64,000 bases of DNA. It comes from an uncultured Solirubrobacterales bacterium (lineage in GTDB: Bacteria; Actinomycetota; Thermoleophilia; Solirubrobacterales; 70-9). The stretch spans positions 54,240 through 118,239 of the forward strand of contig CAJAIJ010000020.1 in NCBI GenBank assembly GCA_903939845.1, given 5' to 3'. The notes beneath the pieces are model-generated. The model ran no database searches. It was not told the origin of the DNA and worked only from the letters and a program-made list of their open reading frames with translations. Below, piece by piece: positions 49,571 through 55,643 of this stretch (within the stretch, counting starts at the first letter, position 1; every line of letters begins with the position of its first letter). Both the position numbers and the translations under genes were made by a program.

Positions 49571-50059
49571 ATGGCAGTCAGAACAGTCCTCACCTACCCG
49601 GACCCGATCCTCAAGCAGGTCTGTGCCCCGGCCCGCCAGGGCGAGGTCGACGAACTGGTAGCCGATCTCGTCGACACGATGCGTTCGTTCGATCACTGCG
49701 TGGGGCTCGCGGCACCCCAGATCGGGATCGCCTCGCGAGTAGCCGTCATCGACGTCTCGGACCACCCCCACGCCAAGGACCCGCATGGCCTGATCGTCCT
49801 CGTCAACCCCAAGATCACGGCCGTATCGGAGGGCTCCAAGGTCAGCCGCGAAGGCTGCCTCAGTCTGCCCGACCTCACCGCCAACGTACGGAGGCCCCGG
49901 AAGGCCACCATCGATACCGGAACCGGCGAGATCGAGGTCAGGAGCTTCGAGGCGAGGTGCGTCCTCCACGAGATCGATCACCTCGACGGCATCCTCTTCC
50001 TCGACAGGGTCGCCTCGATCACCGACGACCTGTTCAGGCGCCAGAACTACCGGGACTGA
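49571..50059 (+). CDS. def: Peptide deformylase
   Basis: 162 residues. All three motifs are intact: GLAAPQIG, EGCLSLP and HEIDH, which hold the active-site metal and the catalytic Glu. Removes the formyl group from nascent protein N-termini. The ATG at 49571 gives the usual start MAVRTVLTYPDPIL. No clear Shine-Dalgarno site or TANNNT box precedes it, so it may be read from the upstream transcript. Confidence 0.96.
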   Translation: MAVRTVLTYPDPILKQVCAPARQGEVDELVADLVDTMRSFDHCVGLAAPQIGIASRVAVIDVSDHPHAKDPHGLIVLVNPKITAVSEGSKVSREGCLSLPDLTANVRRPRKATIDTGTGEIEVRSFEARCVLHEIDHLDGILFLDRVASITDDLFRRQNYRD

Positions 50060-50081
50060 GCCACCCTCTTCGGGTTGCGGT

Positions 50082-50450
50082 TCAGCGTCGGCGGAGGGCC
50101 ATCAGCCCCCCGACCACGAACCCGGTCGCGACCGCCCCGATCACGATCTGGCGGCGATGCTTCCTGATCTGTCCACGCCAGTCGGTCAGGTCGGTGACCT
50201 TGTCCCGGAGGGCATCGGCCGACTGCTGGAGGTCCTGTCTACGGGCATCCATGTCGGCCCGAATCTGGGCCGACGTCCGCTTCGGGGGCGGCGGGCGATA
50301 GGGAGATCCCGGCGCTCCCGGGGGCGGGGCCGGAGTTCCCTCGGCCGGTGCCCAGGGGTTCGGAGTCGTGTCGGGCCGACCCTCGGGGCCTACCCCTTCG
50401 GGATGGAACGGCTGCGGCACGTCCGGCCGGTCTTCACCCTCGGGACTCAC
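50082..50450 (-). CDS. DUF3618-type membrane protein
   Basis: 122 residues. A Pro-rich, disordered N-terminal half is followed by RTSAQIRADMDARRQDLQQS, an amphipathic helix typical of DUF3618, and one C-terminal membrane helix (IVIGAVATGFVVGGLMAL) with a basic end. The ATG overlaps the stop of the holin-X-like gene. It ends a three-gene cluster of small membrane proteins common in Actinomycetota, thought to act in envelope stress. Confidence 0.82.
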   Translation of the reverse strand: MSPEGEDRPDVPQPFHPEGVGPEGRPDTTPNPWAPAEGTPAPPPGAPGSPYRPPPPKRTSAQIRADMDARRQDLQQSADALRDKVTDLTDWRGQIRKHRRQIVIGAVATGFVVGGLMALRRR

Positions 50451-50872
50451 GCTTCCTCCTCTCCCGGAACCAGTACGGCCCGGGCCTTCTCGGCCTGTTC
50501 GATCGCCTCGGTCGGGACCGGAGGCCCCGTCTCCTCGAAGGACTTCTTGGCAAAGAGCCCAGCACCGATCGCAACTGCGATGAAGATCACTGCCTCGACC
50601 AGATATCCGGCCCAGGGTTCACCCTCGAAGAAGAGCGAGTTGAGCCCGAGTGCGAAGGCATGCATCAAAAGGAGGAAGGCGAGGAAGGCGAATACTCCGG
50701 CGGCGACCGCGACGACGGAGCTCCGGGCCAGAGTCGAGATCTTCTCGGTGATCTCGGTCCTGGCGAGTTCGATCTCGTCGCGGACGAGAATCGTCGTCTG
50801 TTCGGCGACCTCGAAGACGAGCTCGCCGATCGTCTTCTCGGAGTCGGGCCTGTTCGGGTCCGGCGGCGCCAT
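50447..50872 (-). CDS. Holin-X-like (DUF1469) membrane protein
   Basis: 141 residues. TIGELVFEVAEQTTILVRDEIELARTEITEK is the amphipathic lead of the actinobacterial holin-X/DUF1469 family, then two helices (VVAVAAGVFAFLAFLLLMHAF and YLVEAVIFIAVAIGAGLFA). Despite the name it is a chromosomal envelope protein; no phage genes are near. It starts 2 bases after the 44-residue gene and overlaps the DUF3618 gene. Confidence 0.85.
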   Translation of the reverse strand: MAPPDPNRPDSEKTIGELVFEVAEQTTILVRDEIELARTEITEKISTLARSSVVAVAAGVFAFLAFLLLMHAFALGLNSLFFEGEPWAGYLVEAVIFIAVAIGAGLFAKKSFEETGPPVPTEAIEQAEKARAVLVPGEEEA

Positions 50873-50874
50873 CC

Positions 50875-51009
50875 CTACTCGGGCGGTTCCTCGTTGAAGA
50901 TCCGACGGTAGGCGATCGCTGTGAGGCGTGCGGCAAGGATGCTCGCGAGCGCCCCCGTGATCGTGAGCATTGCGCTCCAGGTAAGTCTTCTGACCAGATC
51001 GTGCTCCAT
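50875..51009 (-). CDS. 44-residue membrane microprotein (DUF4235-like)
   Basis: Reads MEHDLVRRLTWSAMLTITG, then ALASILAARLTAIAYRRIF, ending NEEPPE. One membrane helix flanked by Arg, with the C-terminal EEPPE seen in DUF4235 proteins. TAATCT lies exactly 7 bases before the ATG at 51009, and the holin-X-like gene follows 2 bases after the stop, so this small gene leads the cluster. Confidence 0.75.
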   Translation of the reverse strand: MEHDLVRRLTWSAMLTITGALASILAARLTAIAYRRIFNEEPPE

Positions 51010-51016
51010 CGGCCAG

Positions 51017-51022
51017 AGATTA
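51017..51022 (-). promoter_or_regulatory. Leaderless -10 of the small membrane-protein cluster
   Basis: TAATCT on the minus strand, 7 bases before the ATG at 51009. Confidence 0.55.
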
Positions 51023-51062
51023 CCCTGCCGAACGCCGGTCGGCAGGGCCGACCGGAAGGTGG

Positions 51063-51677
51063 CTAGCCGGTTTCAGGTTCCGAATCGATGCCCCGGCATA
51101 CCAGCCCGACCACCAGGTCCCGGGCATTGTCGAAGTCTTCGTCTGCGGCCGGGAACAGGCCGAAGATCCAACCGGTCAGGACCTGCTCGATGACTCCGTA
51201 GAAAGACATCGAGGCGACATAGGGATCGACGTCGGCGCGGAAGACCCCGACCTCCTGCCCCTCCGAGACGATCTCCGCGATGCGCCGGTAGGCATCGTCG
51301 ATCTCGTCGAGGTGGGTCCGGCCGAAGGAGTTGGCTGCCCGGGTCACCTCGACGATGATCACCTTCATCAACTCGGGGTCGAAGCGATAGGAGTCGATGA
51401 TGAAGCCGGCCACGGTTCCGAGTTTCTCCCGGGGTGCGAGGTCGGAATCCCGGGCGGCGTCGATGGCCTCGAGCAGGAGTGACCACCTCTCGGTGAAGAT
51501 CTCGTCGAGGACCTTCTCCTTCGACTGGAAGTAGTGATAGACGAGGCCGTAGGCGACATCGGCCTGGTCGGCGATGTCCGAAACCCGGGTCGCATGGAAG
51601 CCCTGTCTCGCGAAGACTCTGACTGCGCCGTCGAGGATCTGGCGCCTCCTCTCGATCGCGATCTCCCCGGCCATCAT
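51063..51677 (-). CDS. TetR family regulator
   Basis: 204 residues. The DNA-binding domain is RRRQILDGAVRVFARQGFHATRVSDIADQADV with recognition helix VAYGLVYHYFQSKEKVL. The ligand domain is Asp- and Phe-rich, of the type seen in fatty-acyl-CoA-responsive TetR proteins (KVIIVEVTRAANSFG). It overlaps the nitrilase-like gene by 4 bases and so lies downstream of the palindrome at 52511-52530, its probable site for autoregulation. Two adjacent ATGs are possible starts. Confidence 0.88.
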   Translation of the reverse strand: MMAGEIAIERRRQILDGAVRVFARQGFHATRVSDIADQADVAYGLVYHYFQSKEKVLDEIFTERWSLLLEAIDAARDSDLAPREKLGTVAGFIIDSYRFDPELMKVIIVEVTRAANSFGRTHLDEIDDAYRRIAEIVSEGQEVGVFRADVDPYVASMSFYGVIEQVLTGWIFGLFPAADEDFDNARDLVVGLVCRGIDSEPETG

Positions 51678-52489
51678 GCCCCTCCTGTGGAGAACAGGGT
51701 CGGTCGCCGGTGCCGGAGGGCCGGCAGGTCGGACCGAACCTGTTCCAGCCGTTCGAGAGCGAGGTCCGACACCGCGAACCCCTCACCCTCGCCCACCGTG
51801 GCGAGGACCTCGCCCCATGGATCGACGATCATCGAGTGCCCCCAGAAGCCAAATCCGGGCTCGGCCTCTCCGAACTGGTTGGCAGCGAGGACGAAGCACT
51901 GATTCTCGATCGCCCGCGCCCGGACCAGTACCTCCCAATGGTCCCGGCCCGTGGTCGCCGTGAATGCAGCCGGGATCGCCATCACCTCGACCTCGCGATC
52001 GACCAGGTGCCGGAACAGCTCGGGGAAGCGAATGTCGTAACAGATGGCAAGCCCGACCTCGACAGGGCCGACACCGAAAGAGGCCGTCTCGGACCCTGCC
52101 TTTTCGTAATCGGATTCGCGGTAGGAGACCCCGTCGATGTCGACGTCGAACATGTGGATCTTGCGGTAGGTCGCGAGGGCCTTGCCGTCGGGGCCGAAAG
52201 CGACCGAGGTATTGGAAAGCGTCCCGTCGGGTCGCTTCTCGGTCAGGCTGCCGGCTACGAGATGGACCCCGAGCTCCGATGCCCAGCCGGAAGCCGCGGT
52301 CAGAGCCGCACCGTCGATCGCCTCGGCACCTTCGACCACACCTTCCCCGACAGCGAGCCAGGGCCATTTCTCGGGCAGGACGATCAGGCCCGCCCCGGCC
52401 GCGGCCGACTGCCGCACCAGGCTCTCGGCTGCGGCCAGGTTGGCCGCACCGTCGCGGGTGCTGTTCATCTGGACCACTGCGGCCTTCAT
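51674..52489 (-). CDS. Carbon-nitrogen hydrolase (nitrilase superfamily, Nit1-like)
   Basis: 271 residues. The catalytic triad is Glu40 (LPEKW), Lys110 (RKIHMFD) and Cys150 (ICYDIRFPE), with HWEVLVRARAIENQCFVLA after it. The HMFDVDIDG and DIRFPELFR strings place it near deaminated-glutathione amidase and omega-amidase. Those substrates are plausible but unproved. It is co-transcribed with the TetR gene from a TATACT promoter with an operator just downstream. Confidence 0.9.
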   Translation of the reverse strand: MKAAVVQMNSTRDGAANLAAAESLVRQSAAAGAGLIVLPEKWPWLAVGEGVVEGAEAIDGAALTAASGWASELGVHLVAGSLTEKRPDGTLSNTSVAFGPDGKALATYRKIHMFDVDIDGVSYRESDYEKAGSETASFGVGPVEVGLAICYDIRFPELFRHLVDREVEVMAIPAAFTATTGRDHWEVLVRARAIENQCFVLAANQFGEAEPGFGFWGHSMIVDPWGEVLATVGEGEGFAVSDLALERLEQVRSDLPALRHRRPTLFSTGGA

Positions 52490-52510
52490 CTCCTGAGGGA
52501 ACTCCCGTAG

Positions 52511-52530
52511 TTGATTGACTGGTCAATCAA
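52511..52530. promoter_or_regulatory. TetR-type operator palindrome
   Basis: TTGATTGAC, two central bases, GTCAATCAA: perfect 9-base arms. It lies between the -10 (52544-52539) and the nitrilase ATG, covering about +2 to +21 of the transcript, where a bound repressor would block elongation. Confidence 0.7.
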
Positions 52531-52538
52531 GAGCGCCG

Positions 52539-52544
52539 AGTATA
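52539..52544 (-). promoter_or_regulatory. -10 of the nitrilase-tetR operon
   Basis: TATACT on the minus strand, 8 bases upstream of the palindrome. No good -35 is seen: a terminator hairpin occupies that place. Confidence 0.5.
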
Positions 52545-52548
52545 GGTG

Positions 52549-52573
52549 GCCCCGGGCGATCCACGCCCGGGGC
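52549..52573 (-). terminator. Strong hairpin after the acylase gene
   Basis: GCCCCGGGC, 7-base loop, GCCCGGGGC. Together with the hairpin at 52585-52603 it forms a tandem pair within 60 bases of the acylase stop. No U-tract, as for other hairpins in this window. Confidence 0.55.
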
Positions 52574-52584
52574 ACGATCCTCTG

Positions 52585-52603
52585 CCGGGCCCGAGTGGCC
52601 CGG
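52585..52603 (-). terminator. First hairpin after the acylase gene
   Basis: CCGGGCC, loop CGAGT, GGCCCGG, starting 4 bases after the stop at 52608. Confidence 0.45.
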
Positions 52604-52607
52604 GACG

Positions 52608-55340
52608 CTACGGCGTGACGCCGCCGTTCAGGTTCTCGATCCGAAGCGAGGGATCGGCTTCCTGCTGACTCAGACAGAACCGGTCCTCGACCCATCCGTA
52701 GTCCGAGAACAGCTCGGTCTGGTCCGAGTAGTTGGGCGATGCCGCATTCGTCGCAGCCTGTGAGTAGCTCAGGATCGTCTTCACGTCCGGGCACTCGCTT
52801 CCGTCGAGCGATGCGTTGATGACGAAGCTCGTTCCGGCCGTGACGTTGTCGTACTCGCCGGTGGTCGAGTTCCGGGATGCCGAGATCGCGTTGTAGACAC
52901 CGATTCCGCCCGGTCCGCCCGGGATTGGGATCCGTTCACCGTTGCGAGTCACGAACTGGTAATCCCTGAGAGTCGCATCGAGCGGAGTGACCGGGGTCGT
53001 CGCCGCGAACTCCTTGACCGTGTCGGCCATGGCCTTCTGGACCGCCGCGTTGGACGTGTTCAGGAAGGCGGGCGTGTTGACCGGGTCGCCCAGACTGAAC
53101 GGGATGTTGTAGAGCGCCGCGTTGGATAGCGGGAGCCTCCCGGCAATCCGTCGCCAGAGCAGTGCTCCGGCTGAATCGAGCCGGTCGGTGAGGTCGTACT
53201 CGGCCAGAACCTCACATGCCCCACTCACGTCGACGGGCGGGCCAGAGGTCGGGGTCATGATCGGCGTGACCTCGCAGTAGGCGAGCATGTCCGGAGCCAG
53301 CAGCGAGGCTCCGTAGTTGGTGTTGCTGGTCAGCATGTTCTGGACCTGCGGCAACGTGAACTTGTCGCCCTCCTGACCGTCGGTGCCGGCCAGCCGCTCG
53401 GCGATCTGGACCAGGCCGTTCCTCGTCCTCAGGGATCGGGCCGAGTCGACGTTGCCGACGATGGACGGGATCCCGGTGATCGGGGCCTCCGGGTTAGACA
53501 GCCAGAAGCTGTCGTTCATATTGCTGGTGTAGTCGTCGCGGATCTGCAGCGGCAGCTTGTCGTTCGGGAGGATCCCCGGTGCGACCGCGCCAGACGCATT
53601 GGCCGGAGCACAGCCCGGCTTGGACCCGTCCAGGGTTGCGATCTTGGCCGAGTTCCAGACGAACCCATACGCGACCAGACCGCAGTCGGTCCACTTCTGG
53701 TCGTCGATGTTCGGTACTACGCCGACATCGGCGTAGAGCGCCTTGCCGGTCGAGTCGGCACCGATCGTGTTGACCCACGGGACTCCCTGATTGCGCTTCA
53801 GAATCCCCTCGAGACCGTCATTTCCCTCGATCTTCTGGGCGTGGTTTGCCTCGAAGAAGTGGTTCAGATACCTGAAACTCTGTGCGTTCGGGTCGATCAG
53901 TGAGAAGACCTGACCCTGCGACCATGGGTAGAGGTTCTCGGCGCCGGACTGCGGCAGGCCGGTGATCACCTGACCGTAGATCGTCGAGTAAAGAGTTCTC
54001 TCCTCCTCCTCGATCGAGCCATCCTCCTGCTTGACCTCGACCTTGACCTTGGTCGCAGTCATCTTCCGGGTCTTGCCATCCGGGGTGAAGTAGGTGGTCG
54101 GATCAGACAAGGAGGTCTCGGACTGGATCACGGCAAACCTCCTCGCGGTCGAGACCGTGTGGCTCCAGGCCAGCTTTTCGGTGTGGCCGATCAGGATGAC
54201 CGGCGAGCCGAGCAGGCTCCCGCCGCTCACGTTCAGCTTGCCCGGGATCGTGAGCTGGGACTGGAAGAACCTGAGCTGGCCCTGCCACGGGAAATGGGGG
54301 TTGCCGAACAGCATCCCCTTGCCGGTGGCCGTGGACTCGCTTCCCAGCCCGACGGCATTGGAGCCGAGGGCGAGCTCATCGAGCCCCGTAAGGGCATCGG
54401 CGTCTTCGACCGGTGCGCTCCCGGAAGTCGACCTGTTACCGGTTCCGGGAGGCTGGGCGTTGACCAGCTTCGAAATCACCTGGTTGGCACTCGCGTAGAC
54501 CGAGAGCTGGTAGAACCGTTGGTAGGCATCGTTCTCGGAGATCTGTTTGACCCAGGCCTCACCTGAACAGGTCTCGTCCTCGATGTTGTCGACGCCGGTC
54601 TCCCTGAGCCAGGCGTTGTAGCCCTTCACATAGCCCCAGACCATCGCCCTGACACCGGGCTTCGGTGCATCGGTCTCGCTGGCGAGAAGTTTGCCGACCT
54701 TGTTCTCGGCGATCGCCTGCCTGAAGAAGAAGTCAGAGTCGCGGTTGTTGATGCCTTCGTAGCTCAGGTCCGGACCGAAGTACTTCGACCTCTCGCCGCG
54801 CACGGTCGTGTAGATGTCGGCCATCGAGCAGATGTTCTGCTCGGCCAGCGAGTAGCCGTAGCCGTAGCCGAGGGAGCGGTAGTCCTTCGCCTCGATCCTC
54901 GGGATGCCGTACTCGGTCCACCGGATCGTCGCCTTGCAGAGACTCTCTGCATAGGGAAGGGTCTTGCCGACGGCTTTCTTGCCTCCCTTGAAGGAGGCGG
55001 TGACCTTGACCTGCTTCGAGCCACAAGCCAGCATGGTCGTCCGGCCGGCCGAGGTAAGGGCCATCTTCACGCTCTTCGAGCCCTTCTTGCCGAACTTGAC
55101 CTTTTGCGACTTGAAGGCGTTGCCCTTACCGTCGCCGGTGGCCTTCACGGTTACGGTCGTCTTTCCAGACGCCTTCACCATGACCATGAGTCCCTTCGAG
55201 GAGTTCAGCGCCGCCTGGTTGGAAGTCTTGACCTGGACCGAGACCTTCGGGTTCTTCGCGACCGCAGAAGGCGCGATCAGAACGGCCCCGGACAGGGCGA
55301 AAAGAGTGACGAAGGCTGCGACGGTGCGGACGATCTTCAA
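52608..55340 (-). CDS. Exported penicillin-acylase family hydrolase
   Basis: 910 residues from a TTG start with GAGGAGG 4 bases upstream. Signal peptide VRTVAAFVTLFALSGAVLI, then an extra beta module of about 115 residues with LTSAGRTTMLACGSKQV, then the Ntn-hydrolase: alpha part ATIRWTEYGIPRIEA and GYGYSLAEQNICSMADIY, the self-cleavage site LGSNAVGLG with predicted N-terminal nucleophile Ser327, and GNPHFPWQG, LGSPVILIGHTEKLAWSHT in the beta chain. Relatives cleave acyl side chains from acyl-homoserine lactones, penicillins or lipopeptides such as aculeacin. Divergent from the esterase-like gene; tandem hairpins follow it. Substrate unknown. Confidence 0.9.
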   Translation of the reverse strand: MKIVRTVAAFVTLFALSGAVLIAPSAVAKNPKVSVQVKTSNQAALNSSKGLMVMVKASGKTTVTVKATGDGKGNAFKSQKVKFGKKGSKSVKMALTSAGRTTMLACGSKQVKVTASFKGGKKAVGKTLPYAESLCKATIRWTEYGIPRIEAKDYRSLGYGYGYSLAEQNICSMADIYTTVRGERSKYFGPDLSYEGINNRDSDFFFRQAIAENKVGKLLASETDAPKPGVRAMVWGYVKGYNAWLRETGVDNIEDETCSGEAWVKQISENDAYQRFYQLSVYASANQVISKLVNAQPPGTGNRSTSGSAPVEDADALTGLDELALGSNAVGLGSESTATGKGMLFGNPHFPWQGQLRFFQSQLTIPGKLNVSGGSLLGSPVILIGHTEKLAWSHTVSTARRFAVIQSETSLSDPTTYFTPDGKTRKMTATKVKVEVKQEDGSIEEEERTLYSTIYGQVITGLPQSGAENLYPWSQGQVFSLIDPNAQSFRYLNHFFEANHAQKIEGNDGLEGILKRNQGVPWVNTIGADSTGKALYADVGVVPNIDDQKWTDCGLVAYGFVWNSAKIATLDGSKPGCAPANASGAVAPGILPNDKLPLQIRDDYTSNMNDSFWLSNPEAPITGIPSIVGNVDSARSLRTRNGLVQIAERLAGTDGQEGDKFTLPQVQNMLTSNTNYGASLLAPDMLAYCEVTPIMTPTSGPPVDVSGACEVLAEYDLTDRLDSAGALLWRRIAGRLPLSNAALYNIPFSLGDPVNTPAFLNTSNAAVQKAMADTVKEFAATTPVTPLDATLRDYQFVTRNGERIPIPGGPGGIGVYNAISASRNSTTGEYDNVTAGTSFVINASLDGSECPDVKTILSYSQAATNAASPNYSDQTELFSDYGWVEDRFCLSQQEADPSLRIENLNGGVTP

Positions 55341-55443
55341 GGTTCCTCCTCGTGCCGGAGCGCGATCCGGCGATTGCGTTTCGTGACAGATGGATACTGC
55401 CCCTCCCTCCTGAACACGCGAGGCAGCCCCAAGTCGTGCCCGG

Positions 55444-55472
55444 ACTATACCGCCGGGGAACCGGTCTTCCAA
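55444..55472 (-). promoter_or_regulatory. Consensus promoter of the acylase gene
   Basis: On the minus strand TTGGAA (55472-55467), 17-base spacer, TATAGT (55449-55444). Transcription would start near 55437, giving a leader of about 97 bases. Confidence 0.6.
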
Positions 55473-55547
55473 ACGGCAATCGGTCGGTCGGCCATACCGA
55501 TCGGGAGGGGTCGGCCATCGCGCCACGCCGCTGTACCGTTCTGTTTA

Positions 55548-55563
55548 TGTGATCGGCGTCACT
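55548..55563. promoter_or_regulatory. Crp-like palindrome
   Basis: TGTGA-N6-TCACT matches the Crp/Cmr consensus TGTGA-N6-TCACA in nine of ten positions. It overlaps the -35 area of the candidate TAGCTT promoter for the esterase-like gene. Confidence 0.35.
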
Positions 55564-55599
55564 TTTGGTGCTAGCTTTTGTTGTAGGGAGAACAGAGGC

Positions 55600-55626
55600 G
55601 AGCGAGAGCACCCGGTGCGCTCGCTC
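55600..55626 (+). promoter_or_regulatory. Leader hairpin of the esterase-like gene
   Basis: GAGCGAGAGCACC and GGTGCGCTCGCTC pair over 13 positions with one mismatch and a minimal loop, ending 6 bases before the ribosome site. It may stabilise the mRNA. Confidence 0.4.
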
Positions 55627-55643
55627 CGGACAGGGAGGAAGCA

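Larger units (their letters stand above)
55341..55643. other. Bidirectional control region, 303 bases
   Basis: No coding frame. It holds the promoter of the acylase gene (minus strand, 55444-55472), the leader and ribosome site of that gene, a Crp-like palindrome (55548-55563), a TAGCTT candidate -10 (55572-55577), a leader hairpin (55600-55626) and GGGAGGA (55633-55639) for the esterase-like gene. Confidence 0.6.

Noticed and set aside
50447..50872. Prophage remnant (holin)
   Set aside because: The holin-X/DUF1469 family is chromosomal in Actinomycetota and no other phage gene is near.
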